Below are positions 1 through 10,998 of a DNA stretch of 64,000 nucleotides, piece after piece. Numbering within the stretch: position 1 is the first letter of the stretch; the number at the start of each line of letters is the position of its first letter. Position numbers and translations under genes: made by a program. The stretch is taken from the NCBI GenBank assembly GCA_025093555.1, contig JAIWNF010000008.1, forward strand, positions 496,001 through 560,000, in the 5' to 3' direction. The DNA is from Circinella umbellata (taxonomy: Eukaryota; Mucoromycota; Mucoromycetes; Mucorales; Lichtheimiaceae). The notes beneath the pieces are model-generated. The model had not been told where the DNA came from. It did not search any database and saw only the letters and a list, made by a program, of their open reading frames with translations.

Positions 1-2629
1 CATCTGATAAAGACTCGGTTTCGGATCCTTCACTGGATTCTTCTTCAGATAAGTCTGACGGCTGATCATCTATTGATATGCTACTATTGGATCTTGGTCC
101 TAATGATTCTTCTGTTTTTCGTTCATAAGAAATGGGAATTGATCTTATTTTTCCATGGTTGATCCACAATTTTCTGGTTTGATAATCTATTTTTGCACGA
201 GCAATTTTGAGCCAATCGTTTCCAATTATAATATCGGCTGGTGAAGTTGGTAGTAATTCAATTGATATCGGTACAGGGTCTATATCGTTAGGTTTTAATG
301 GAACATTGTTGATAATACCCAATGAAGCGTGCCTATCACCATTTCCTAACATGAAAACTGCTGTTGAAGGTTCATGTATTTTTAATTTAAGTTGCTGAGC
401 TAACTTCTGTGACATACAAGTTTTCGAGGCACCGCTGTCAATCAATGTACGTATAGGAATTGTATATAAAGTAAATATAGCGTATAAAGCTGTTGTGTGG
501 TGAAATTGTTTTGGGTAATCATCCAAAACTGCAAGAGTTCGGGCTGTCTTACAAGTACTAGAGAATTGACGACGAAGGGATGGAGCCAAACGTAAGAGTT
601 GTCCAAAACTGATATCAGCAGTTCGGTTTAAGATATCGGTTGAGACGTTATAAGGTTCCTTCCTTATAATACTTTTTGTTATGTCTGTCATTTTTTTGGT
701 ATTTTTCTGTATAGCAGTTTTATTATCTTTTTGTGTAACTGTACCCGATTTAATAGTCGATTGTTTGGGTTTAGTAAATGTTACATTTTTGGTTTTGTCA
801 AAAGAGTTTAAAGGGGGTTGAGAAAAATTTTTGTTTAATTTTTTTGTTTCTTCTTCGTTTGGAGGCGAGTCAATATCCATATTATTGCTATTTCGTATCT
901 CTGTCCATTGGTTTCCAGTAATATTTTGTGTTTTATTTAAAGTCGATTCTCCGAAAGTAGATGCCAGACCAGTTGTGGGTAGTGGTGGAGGTGGTAATGG
1001 TAAGTTTTCGATGTTGGGAATTGTAGCTGGTTCAACGTTTTGTAAAGTCGATGCTGCACCGTTTGTCTCTTGGTATGTTTGGGAATTCATATGATTGTCT
1101 TGGAGTTGCGTGGCTTGTTTTTGTTTTCTCGACTTACGACGAACTGGAGGGTCTACAAAATCTACTTTCTTTTGTGAGTTTACTTTATTTACCTTACCTG
1201 TTACATTTCGAGGTCTTAATTGTCGAGTTCTTGGTAATGGCGCACGCTGTTGAGCAGCATATAACTCATCAAAATTTTCTTCGTGTATTTGTAGGTCATC
1301 GTCATAATATTCATTATCATCTCTGATATCATAATATTCATTGGTGTTATAGCCCTCTTCATTATCATAAATATATTCGTGTTCGAACTCCTGATTAATC
1401 AAATTGAAATCAAACGGTATCTCTTCGTAAACAGTATCCTTTTCTTCCATGACGGCTAAAGTAGCAGAAGGTGAGTTTGGCCTTGTAGGGTTGGTTTTTC
1501 GGTAGACTGGCTCATTATTATCATTATTGCGGAACCTGCTTTCTCCCGGTCTACTTTCTCCAAACCTTCTGTTTTGTTGATTATCATTTCCCCTATTATT
1601 CCCGTATGGCTGGTAAGGATTATTATTTCGATATTGATTATTATGATAACCATTGTTATTATATTGGTTTCTGTTATTATTACGATCCCATCTGTTATTG
1701 TAAGGATTTGTAGTTTGGGTAAATCTTTTTGTTTCTTCTTGAATTAATCGTCGCAGCAACCTTTCTAATTCATAGGGAGAATTATTTTGATACTCGTTAC
1801 GAGTAGGATCGGATTCGTGTTGATATAATTCCAGATTTTGCATTTGCTTGGTTAATACATCGATGGATGGGGAATCAGAACCAGATTTTGTATTCAAGTC
1901 AGGTGGATGAAATGCACGCGAACGAGCTTTTTTGATAGTTTCTTTGGATGGGTCATTTCTATTTACCCAAGCAGTTGGAATTCTTTCTTCGGCTTTTTGT
2001 GGTATAAACGGATTGTCTTGCGGATATAATGTGACACCATGTTGTCCTCTCCAAAAACCATAGGCAAATTGTTTGTAGTCATTGAATGATTTTGCTCCCA
2101 TCATATAACAATGTTTTTTTATACGTGGTAATAATCCTGATTTGAATTTTGCTTCAATTAGAGCTTCGCCTGCTTTATTGGATAGTTCTGCCAAGTCAGC
2201 TGCTTGCTGAATGCGACCCAAGAACATTCGAGGGGGTTCATCCTCTCCTTGCAACAGTTGATCGAATGCATCTTTATAGTATTCAATAACATCTTCGGTA
2301 ACGTATTCTTCTTCTAGAAGCTTAATTAATTCGTCATAATCGACACCAAGAGCGGGAGTTGCACGGATCTTTCCTTGTAAGAAAATACGAGCATACTTTC
2401 TGACTTGCGCATTTAGAATACTAGCTTTTCTTGCTGCATTTTTCTGATTGGTAATTGCGAAATATGATTCAAGGGTATCTCTGAAATGACGAAAATCTTC
2501 ACCCTCATAACCGCAGAAATCAATTAACCTGGGCTTATAGCTCAATGAATCGGTGCCCGATGCCAACACAGGTGAATAAGAACCCAAGTCTGATTCGGTA
2601 GGAGCGTGAACGGAATCGGAAATAGTCAT
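1..2629 (-). CDS. LTR-retrotransposon gag-protease polyprotein, 3' part beyond the window
   Basis: One open frame runs from an ATG at 2629 to the left edge (about 876 codons) without a stop in the parts I translated. The N-terminal third looks like a gag capsid of the retrotransposon_gag type (a FRDTLESYF-like start, then a long helical region). An Asn/Arg-rich stretch follows (about residues 325-370). I saw no CCHC zinc knuckle. A retropepsin-like aspartic protease follows, with LIDSGASKTCMS at about residue 729 and IIIGNDWL at about 800. This order fits Ty3/gypsy-type elements, where reverse transcriptase and integrase would come next, outside the window. An LTR-like region lies upstream on the same strand. 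The frame looks undamaged, so the copy may be young. The class is firm; the exact clade is not. Confidence 0.85.
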   Translation of the reverse strand, partial: MTISDSVHAPTESDLGSYSPVLASGTDSLSYKPRLIDFCGYEGEDFRHFRDTLESYFAITNQKNAARKASILNAQVRKYARIFLQGKIRATPALGVDYDELIKLLEEEYVTEDVIEYYKDAFDQLLQGEDEPPRMFLGRIQQAADLAELSNKAGEALIEAKFKSGLLPRIKKHCYMMGAKSFNDYKQFAYGFWRGQHGVTLYPQDNPFIPQKAEERIPTAWVNRNDPSKETIKKARSRAFHPPDLNTKSGSDSPSIDVLTKQMQNLELYQHESDPTRNEYQNNSPYELERLLRRLIQEETKRFTQTTNPYNNRWDRNNNRNQYNNNGYHNNQYRNNNPYQPYGNNRGNDNQQNRRFGESRPGESRFRNNDNNEPVYRKTNPTRPNSPSATLAVMEEKDTVYEEIPFDFNLINQEFEHEYIYDNEEGYNTNEYYDIRDDNEYYDDDLQIHEENFDELYAAQQRAPLPRTRQLRPRNVTGKVNKVNSQKKVDFVDPPVRRKSRKQKQATQLQDNHMNSQTYQETNGAASTLQNVEPATIPNIENLPLPPPPLPTTGLASTFGESTLNKTQNITGNQWTEIRNSNNMDIDSPPNEEETKKLNKNFSQPPLNSFDKTKNVTFTKPKQSTIKSGTVTQKDNKTAIQKNTKKMTDITKSIIRKEPYNVSTDILNRTADISFGQLLRLAPSLRRQFSSTCKTARTLAVLDDYPKQFHHTTALYAIFTLYTIPIRTLIDSGASKTCMSQKLAQQLKLKIHEPSTAVFMLGNGDRHASLGIINNVPLKPNDIDPVPISIELLPTSPADIIIGNDWLKIARAKIDYQTRKLWINHGKIRSIPISYERKTEESLGPRSNSSISIDDQPSDLSEEESSEGSETESLSD

Positions 2630-2871
2630 TTTTGTTTAGAAATAAGGGTATGTAAATATTTGTATATGAGATTTATTTGATAAGGTTTGTTGTGGATAAT
2701 TTGTGGTTGGTATTGTTTAATTAAAAATTTGTGATAATAAAATTTGGTTTATTTGTTAAAGATTTGTCGATTTGGAAAATGATCCTTTATAAGGTTTAAA
2801 AGTGTGTTTATGGGGAATTAAGTGTTGAATGATCTTAATGTTTCAAAGCGTCCCCTGTAGTGAGCACCATA

Positions 2872-3366
2872 TGATACGTTTCGGTCGTATCGTGTTAAAA
2901 AATGAATAAAAAGTAATATAATTCCGAGTATATGACTCAAGGAAAAGGATAAGTTAAAATAAATAACTTATAAAAATAAAAGAGTTTGGTTAATTTATAA
3001 CCAACAAAATAAATCAATCCCGATTGTAGGGAGAAAATAGAAAATAATGGTGAGTGAACCAAGTAGTTTATTAACTTTGTAAACTTAGTAGAACTAAAGA
3101 TTTAATTAAGGAAGAAAGATGTCTTATTTATACTAATTTCTATCTATCTATCCTAAGTTGATAATTGGCTGAAATCTTGAGTATTAGTAACTTGCACTTG
3201 TAACAGTTACTTGCAAGTGTTGCAATTACTTGTAAAGGTTGCAATTACTTGTAAATGTTGCAATTACTTGTACGTGTACCCCTTACTGGTTTAGGTAACA
3301 TTCACGAGTGCGTGTAGCAATTATCCTGGTTATCTTTAACAGTTGGTACGGTCTGAATGGAACACA
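2872..3366 (-). repeat. Putative 5' LTR of the left-edge retrotransposon
   Basis: Read on the minus strand, this segment starts TGTGTTCC (3366) and ends CGTATCA (2872), giving the usual TG...CA ends. It holds a TATA-like box TATAAATAAGAC (complement of 3121-3132). Just inside, at 2852-2869, the minus strand reads TGGTGCTCACTACAGGGG, which looks like a primer-binding site because it starts TGG. I could not identify the matching tRNA. The partner LTR is outside the window, so both ends are inferred and no target duplication can be tested. The right end seems to cut into DNA element A. Confidence 0.5.
3219..3275. repeat. 19-bp tandem repeat, three units
   Basis: Three adjacent units of GTTGCAATTACTTGTAAAK start at 3219, 3238 and 3257. 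They sit inside the putative LTR upstream of its TATA-like box, where enhancer-like repeats of retrotransposon LTRs often lie. The regulatory role is inferred. Confidence 0.6.
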
Positions 3367-5180
3367 ATATTTATGATAAATACTTCTTTATTTGTTGAAT
3401 AATTATAATAATGGGATATTATTGATGTTGATAATTTGGAAGGTGATAATATATATAATAATTAATAAAGAGAAAGAGAAAAAAACAAGGGTAACAATAT
3501 AATGGCCAAAAAAGTTTGAGCTACTTTTCTTGTTTGAGAGAATTTTAGAAAATAAAAAAATAATAAATATATATATATATATAGGGAATGTATAAATACT
3601 ATAAAAAGAAAAAAAGGAAAATAACGTAAAAAAAACCATCAAAGTGAGGATATGTAATTAGGAAATATAAAAATAAGAAAAAAACAATTTAATCATGAAC
3701 ACCTGGTTTACGATGTGAGAGGAATCTTTTGGAGGTGAATTTTTCAACGATTTTAAAGGCTTTATTGCTATCTTTCATATTATTGTATGCGTAAATATAA
3801 CGCCAGCAGCGATTGTAATATCTTCTGATTTCAATAGGTATTTCATCAGGTAGAGATACTTGATCGAGAAAATTATCAAGATTTTGTTGTAATGCTTTGA
3901 ATAAATAATCACATTCTTTTCTTGCAATTCTTTTTGCTGAACTCCAATATCTCCCGATCCAATTAGCTTCACAATGATACTTCAGATAAAGAGTATAGAG
4001 GTGTCCTGATTTTACAAGTTCTTCCAATGCTGTTTTCTATGCAAGAAAATCTGGCTGATTTTCAAGCATATGATATGGGCAGCAGGTATAGTCAGAACTG
4101 GCCTCTTTTTCACCACATTTTGCCTTCCAATATTTTCCTTGTGCTTTGTATTCATTCCCTTTCCTAAGACCGCGCTCTATTAGTATTATTTCTACTCCCT
4201 TTCGAAACCAAGTACTGTATATTGGTGATTTTTTTTTGCCTTCATTCTTGATTTCCAAATTATAAAAATTCTGGATCTTTTTTTCGCCATCTGCTCCAAT
4301 ATAGTATCCAGGTAGGATTACACATTGGTTGACTGTACTTAATTGTATATCTTTCAAATTAAAGCTATTGGCATGCTTAGCACTAGGTGCATAAGCATTA
4401 TGGTTTGATGATTGATTGAGAATAAATAAAGCTTGGCATTCTGGATGAAGTTTTTCAAATAAAGGAATAACATCATCCTTTATTTTCTCATGCATATCCT
4501 TCCATATCCAATAGCTATCCCGATTTAATCCTGCAAAGAAGAATTTCCGTGATCTCCAGTTCTTAATACACATAGTACCATGACAAGGACACTGAAATTC
4601 ACTGACCATGATAGACCGACCAGGAGATTTATTGCAGATTGCGTTTTCATTATTAAGAAGCCAAAGATTGGTTGATGATTCATTACTATAAAATGTGCTT
4701 TCATCTTGAGTCACCATAACTTTTTGTTGTTGACCTTCTGGTAAAATTGGTAGAGTCAGCTTATTAGCGTCATTTTCATCATACTTCTCCATAAACTGGC
4801 TGTATTCAACCATCTTAGAAGCCCACTCTTTTGGATATTGCACAACATCAGCACGCTCATGTCCATCATAATATACAGCTTTTTTTATTCGCGCAGAAGC
4901 TGTATCCCCATTCAACCATGTAATTCCGAAGTACTGAAGCTGAAATATTTCCAGGGAGATTGAACATACTTGAAATAATAGTGTTATTTAAATACTTCAG
5001 TAATTCTGTAATGCCTCTTTTTTCTGGTTTGGTGGTAATTATCCATTTTTGCGCAGCTTCTTTAATATCTTCATTGCTCAGAAGTGAGGCTCATTTCACA
5101 TGCTTTCCTTGCTAATGAACGGGTATTTTGCCATCGTGTAAATATTCATGGGCATACGATCTGATGGCTTGAGCCTGATA

Positions 5181-6681
5181 TGGTGTATTTCACCAATAAC
5201 CACCCAAAAATAAAAATTGTTTCAATTTTGTCTTTTTAAATACCGCTTATATATATGGTAAGCAAAGTGTTTATTGTGTAACTTGAAAGGTGACAGAAGT
5301 AAGAATGATTTAATCATAGATGCCAATACGGCGATGTGAAGCATATTTGCATGAAGAAAACTTTTCTACCAAGTCAAAAGCATCATTGATGGGAACATTT
5401 TGGGAATAAGCATCTATAAAACGCCAAGCTTTGCCAAAAAATCAGCGAATCGTAGTAGGCGCATTAATAGGAGATACAGAATCCAAGAAGTCTGGTACAT
5501 TTTCTCTAAGTGCTCGGAATGAGTAATCACAGTTCACTCGTGCTATCCGTTTTGTTGCACCGCAGTATCTTTCGATCCAGTTACATTCACAGTGGAATTT
5601 AGGGTATAACTCAAATATATGCCCTGCATCCTCTATAGCTTCACAAAGAGCTGCCTTCTGTTCACGGAAATCAGGTTGAGAAGCAAGAAGATGTTTTGTG
5701 TAGCACTTGTTATCATTTGCTGCTTCTGCAGTACAACCCATTCTCCATTTTTTCGCAGGACGATATGGATCATCACCGACCCAAAGCCCATGCTCTTCTA
5801 GAATAAGTTTTACACCTTTGAAATAGCATATGTTTTGCTTATCAGCCATTACAATTGTAACTTCTTTTTTTCTTTTCTTTATGTTTTCGGAATACTGGAT
5901 ATACATGCTTTGTGTAATTAATTCACCTGTCTTGGGATTGACATAGTAACCATCTCGGTATTTGTGGTTACTACAGTGGTCACTGTTAGCTGATCCACAA
6001 AATTCGGAATCTTTTCTCATTCCAACAACTCGTAATGCATAATTTGCATCAGCGTTGTGGTTACTACTTTGATCGAAAATGAAAAGTGCTTGTGAATTTG
6101 GATGTACAAGTTCGAATATTGGTATAGCATCTTCTGTCAATTGACGTGTCATATGTTCATGCGCCCACCATTTCTCCCAGTTACCACCAGCTTCAAATAA
6201 TGTATGAGACGTCCATGCAGTTTGGCTTCTACTCCAAGATCTATGACATTACTATGGGATTCAGGATCAAAATGACCATTGTCTTTTCGTTGTCGTTTTC
6301 TTACAGCTTGTTTAAGTTTACTTAAATTAGGCATAAGGAGAAGATATAGATCTTATTACTGAGCCTTGGAGGTGCCTAGTAACAGTTTGTTTCAGCATCA
6401 GCGTAACTCTGCAGACCGGCCTGTGTAACATGACAGAGCTACATTAATCCGATTGTTTCAATATTATTCCCTCTCTGCTAAAATCTAGCTGTACTGACCA
6501 ACTTTGACAACTTTCAGCGTCGATACAACTTCTTTTTTTTAAAAGTTAATCTATAATAAATGTTTTAAATATGTATAAAATTAAATGTTATCGATTAAAA
6601 AGATCAAAAAATCATTTTGCGTGTCTCTGAAAATCTTTAAAGTTGGGTCAAAATTTGGGCGGTTATTGGTGAAATACACCA
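5181..6681 (-). mobile_element. Element B, internally deleted IS630/Tc1-like transposon nested in A
   Basis: Terminal inverted repeats TGGTGTATTTCACCAATAAC at 5181 and, inverted, up to 6681. Each end is flanked by TA (5179-5180 and 6682-6683), the target duplication of the IS630/Tc1/mariner superfamily. Removing 5181-6681 plus one TA joins the element A frame through a Tyr codon (IIPSNH-Y-QAQAIRS), matching IIPSEHYRARAIRS of element D. The insertion is therefore exact. Confidence 0.9.
5310..6334 (-). pseudogene. Truncated DDE transposase of element B
   Basis: Begins MPNLSKLKQAVRKRQRK (basic, like the N-terminus of element A and D proteins) and after about 60 residues jumps to the region just before the second catalytic Asp (FIFDQSSNH). 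It continues through the Cys-containing insertion and the Glu motif CNWIERYCG, and ends RRIGIYD. The segment that would carry the first Asp (HDES motif) is missing, so the product cannot be catalytic. A stop after INAPTTIR and a frame shift near 6150 interrupt it. Divergence from the A and D proteins shows B is a separate subfamily. Confidence 0.8.
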
Positions 6682-8305
6682 TAGTGATTTGACGGAATAA
6701 TTCAAGCAGTCTTTGCTGCTATTTGTAAAGCTTTCATTATTGGAGTTTTTTTAAGTAGTTCACCAAAGTAAATATGAACAGCAATATGCTTCCATGGCTG
6801 ATAATCACCTATAGATCTTTCATTATCATCTTTAGTATTCATAATCGGTGCAACTATAGGCGTCAGTTGATCATATGCTTCTTGGATAGACATTAACGGG
6901 AAAGGAGTTTCTGATACACCATCATTATCACTATTATTATTGTCAACCTTTCTTTTGAAGAAATCAGTGATCTCATGTAACTAATCTCATGACTACCTTT
7001 CTTTTTCTTTAACGCCTATTCCTCGCAGTAATACTTGATAGTTCTACTTTGCCCTAATGTTTTTCACGCGAACATATATTGTTACTTTTATCCCATTTAA
7101 TAAGAAAGATAGGCTTTGGATCTTCCACTATTATGTCTGCTAGTTCTGGTTCTTCATCTACTTCTAATGTCATGAGAATTTGAAAATCATCCTCTGGTGG
7201 AATTTCAGAATTGTTGGAAATTTCAGTTACATTGTTTTCCTCTCTATGGGCACGTTTTTTAAAACGGCCATTATTTGAATTCTTTAATTGTTTGCGAGCA
7301 CGCTTTTGTTTCTTAGTCAGAGGACGCATTGTAATAATAAATAAGTATGAAATAAAATAAAAGATATAAAACTGTTATAAATAAAATAGTTCAAAATCTT
7401 TATTCTTAAATCAAAAAAACTGCTCTTTTATATATTTTCTTATTTTATTTTATCTGATTATAGTTAAACTATATTTTATAAAAATAGATAAGATGCACTA
7501 TAATATTTGAATATTACATCATTCTTTTAAACTATTTAAAACAGTTATTACTACATATGTAACCTTCATTTTTCTTTAATATTTCTTTTTGTCCGAATGA
7601 TTAATAATGATAACTAATAGTGTTTGATTGGCTTTCTTATTTTCCTTAATGGAAATAAAATTTGCTTAATCAATTTTAAGTGGATGTGTTATATATTTAT
7701 CTGCTGACAAATAGGTAATAACCGATAATTTATTACACATAAGCTGTCTGCTGCTACACACAGCTTTTTCAATCTCATCTCCGTCAGAATCCCTATATCG
7801 ATTTCTTTGCTTTACTTGGTAAACTTTCATATTCCGACAAAACTTTGAAGGCTATGAAGTCGATGAAAAATAAGTTTTTTTCAAAAAACAAAATGACAGT
7901 ATATTCAGAATACAAAAATACACCTATTTTAGGTGCTAAAAAGTTGATTACTACATGTAAAAAATATTTCATAGGGTTCAAGTTTCTACATTGGGATTCA
8001 AATTATTTTGATAGTTTAGACAGAATGCACTGCAGTAACATTTTTGGTACTATAAATATACCAGCTACAGTATATAGTCTATAAAATTCGTCATATTCAT
8101 ATATATCTAAGGAGATTAAGAGACTTGCTGTAGAGGAAAACAGAATTGAATATAAGAGAAAGAATGTGATTCTAAAACAGTCTTCAGGTACCTTCTTTTT
8201 CCTGATGTTGCCTGTATAATCTAGTTCCATACTGTTAAAATGATATTAGCTTTTGAGAGTTATGGGATCTCAATCAATAAATAATTAATATGCATTACAT
8301 TTGGT

Positions 8306-8566
8306 TCAGAGCACCTCGAGTGAAGCGAACTCTTTGGACTCCTCATTAGAGAAAATAGTTGAGCTTGGTAATGGTCCAAATCTCCAATGGTTTGGCACTA
8401 GTAAATAGTAGTAACCACTTTTTTTTTTGGCTTTTGTTAGATAAGGAGTTAGAACGTGGCTATTAATATACATAATAAGTGTATTCCAGTGATTGACATC
8501 TAAGTTCTTTGGCTTTTCTAAAAACACGTACAATCTATTAAATTTATTTTGTTTAAGCAACTGCAT
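8306..8566 (-). CDS. Small hypothetical ORF, 86 aa
   Basis: Starts MQLLKQNKFNRLYVFLEKPK and ends EFASLEVL. I recognise no domain. It lies right of element A and left of pogo-1, in one of the few stretches with no clear transposon signature, on the same strand as the ORF at 8688-9008. It could be an exon of a decayed host gene or chance. Composition is less AT-driven than most random frames here. Confidence 0.25.
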   Translation of the reverse strand: MQLLKQNKFNRLYVFLEKPKNLDVNHWNTLIMYINSHVLTPYLTKAKKKSGYYYLLVPNHWRFGPLPSSTIFSNEESKEFASLEVL

Positions 8567-8687
8567 AATAATAATAATGTTGCATATCTAGAATTGACCA
8601 CTTACTGACTTCTAGTTGACTGGCTTATGCATTGACCAAAGTACGACATGCATTTGCCAAGTGCTCTTGGCAGAAAGAGTATTGCTG

Positions 8688-9008
8688 CTACAAACCACAA
8701 CGCTGCTTATCTTTGGTTGTCTGAGATGATAATGGTGACGACGAATATTCACATTTGCAATTGTTAATTACCAATATGTCTTGAACACATTCACGTTGAA
8801 GTATCACGTCGATTGTTTCTTTTATATCTTGAGCTCCTTCACAGCTAAACTCGTTGAGGACTTCAATGTAGTATTTTTTTAGATATTGTAGATCTAGATC
8901 ATTATTAACAATTTCGATTGATTGATTTAATACTTTAATGAGCTCAAATGTATTCCATTCAGCTGAATCAAGACCACAAAGATATCTACGAATGATGTTT
9001 TTTGACAT
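8688..9008 (-). CDS. Hypothetical ORF, 106 aa
   Basis: Starts at an ATG (9008) as MSKNIIRRYLCGLDSAEWN and reads as a plausible helical protein with few low-complexity runs. Four Cys lie in its second half (for example ILVINNCKCEY). No family recognised. With 8306-8566 it may be a remnant of a host gene. The 300 bases on either side hold nothing else I can call. Confidence 0.3.
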   Translation of the reverse strand: MSKNIIRRYLCGLDSAEWNTFELIKVLNQSIEIVNNDLDLQYLKKYYIEVLNEFSCEGAQDIKETIDVILQRECVQDILVINNCKCEYSSSPLSSQTTKDKQRCGL

Positions 9009-10998
9009 AGATCCTATAAAATGCTTTAATGCTTCTTACTTTTGACAGTAACTAAATTGTTAATGAACTCACTGCATTTAATAATTGATAGTGGTGGCAT
9101 ATTGAGGTTAATAAAGTTAGGAGTTGGGGTAGAAGGTGAATTGTAGAGTTAAAAATTTCTTCTATTTAAAGCTTTCCTTATCATAATCATATGATAGAAG
9201 CTACCTATAGCAAAAACATATTCTCAATATATAAATAAACAACCTTCTAAACAGGATATTGCATATCATTCTAGGGCGGTACTATTTTTTCAGAAAGGAA
9301 ATAAAATACCTTTTTTTTAAAAGATTAATCAGGGAGTATTTTCACGATGTTTGTATTCGTTTGTGTGAGACAATAACAAAACTCTTTAACCAGATTACTA
9401 AAAAAATAATTACTAGGCAAAAAAAATTGTTTGAGCTACTATTGGAGACTAGTCAAGGCTATAGTAACTACACTATGGCCTGTTGGAACTAGTTGGTTAG
9501 CTACAGTCGAACCCTGCTTTTTGCACAGGTGGGATTTAAGCCAAGAGGTGTGCAAAAAGTGAGGGTGACACAAAAAAGGAAAATAGAATACCCGCTAAGC
9601 TGTCAACTATCACTAATAGTAAATGCAATTAAAGAAAAAAAGCACCAAATTTTATATCAATCAAATATAATAAAATAAAAGAGACGTTAAAAAGTCAACG
9701 AGACCCAAAAGAACAATAATTGAACTCAGTTTATTAAAATAAAATATTATCTCTATTTATATGAATCTTATTATCAGTGGGATATATTGATATGTGTATA
9801 CATAAAATTTATATTTGTCATGGCCATGTGAATTATGAATATAAGATTAATGATATTAAGATTAGACTTTGTGCGGCTGACGATATAATATATCTACGCA
9901 GCTGTAACCTTATATCATTATAGAAGACGGACTTCTGTGTTCTTATAAATCATGGTCCAAATAGGGAAATACACGAAATGTCAGCAAAGCATAGTTAAAG
10001 ATACGCTATACTTTAATAATTAGAATGACAAATAATTATCTTTATGAATAATATGTGTTGGATACAACACCAAATAAAGGCTAATAATATATTGCTCTAC
10101 TACGATGATAGTGCTTTCTTTAGTTTTCTTTCTCTTTTTAATTTTTTCTTAATAATGCCTTTAAAACGCAAATCTGATTATCAAAAAGTTCCTATCAGTT
10201 TATAGGAGGATATTGCTGATCATTATTTGGAACTTGAAAGTGATGAAAGAAAAAAGACCCCTAGTATGACTGAATTAATCGTCTGGGCAAAAACCAATCA
10301 TCAATTAAAAGAGCCGTTTCCCAATAGAACAACTGTTGGTCGATGGATTAGTGCCAGAAAAAAAGAGTTAGAAACTGGCATAGATAGAAGCAAAAGACAA
10401 AACGCTCGAGCAAAGGTTCCAGTATGTTAATTAAGTATTTAAGGATATTATTTTATACTTTTTTTAGAGTTGCAAAATCTAATCATTTTCAAATATATAG
10501 CTTCTTGAAGATGCTGTTTATATGTGGATTGAGCAATGATGCCATGAAAATATACCAGTTAACTGGGGCATCATTAAGCAATGTGCCAAAGTTTTTGCAC
10601 CTTTACTTGATGTTTCAGAAGGTGAATTGGAATTTTCCAATAGATGGATCGATCGCTTTCAAAAAAGATTTCGTTTGGAAGTAAAAAGACTTCACGGTGA
10701 AGGTAGTTCTGCTGATGTTGTATTAGTAGCAGCAAAGCAAAATACCTATTCGCCCCCGGATTTAAGAGTTGGGGTTTTGCTTTTTCCCCCTTCAAAACTA
10801 CCGATTTTGTTAAAAGTCAGATACATATTGGCGTAATATAGCTTCATGTTGCTGCAGGAGGAAAATATTTAAGTCAGAACTGCCATAAGAAATAAAAAGA
10901 AAACTCAGAAAAAACCAAGTGTTAGCAAAATGCCCTTATGTACCCTGCACTTATCTCTCCTCCCCTATATTAGCTCTAAAAATTTTCAGATTCAACTA

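Larger units (their letters stand above)
3689..7329 (-). pseudogene. Transposase of element A, split by element B
   Basis: Homologous to the element D transposase. From 5' to 3': a basic N-terminal part (7329-7054, KKQKRARKQLK), a middle part MSIQEAYDQLTP (6893-6702), element B, then the catalytic part (5180-3689). The first Asp lies in TQDESTFYSN, the second position in LNQSSNHNAY (Asp replaced by Asn), and the Glu region reads NWIGRYWSS (Glu replaced by Gly). Two of three catalytic residues are therefore lost. There are also stops, for example TGG to TGA before IIPSNHY, and frame breaks near 4030 and 5090. Around 6960-6900 the basic N-terminal part and the transposase lie in one frame (ITDFFKRKV leading to MSIQEAYDQ), so both belonged to a single gene. 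Confidence 0.85.
3640..8032 (-). mobile_element. Element A, IS630/Tc1-like DNA transposon, old copy
   Basis: A degenerate transposase gene (3689-7329) and its upstream region match elements D and E further right. The right end is a decayed terminal repeat near 8010-8032 (TTTAGACAGAATGCAC, compared with TTTAAGTCAGAATGCACC in D). No left terminal repeat is visible; sequence similar to element C's 3' flank is present from about 3507, and the putative LTR ends at 3366, so the left end was probably removed by the retrotransposon insertion. Element B sits inside it at 5181-6681. Confidence 0.75.
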
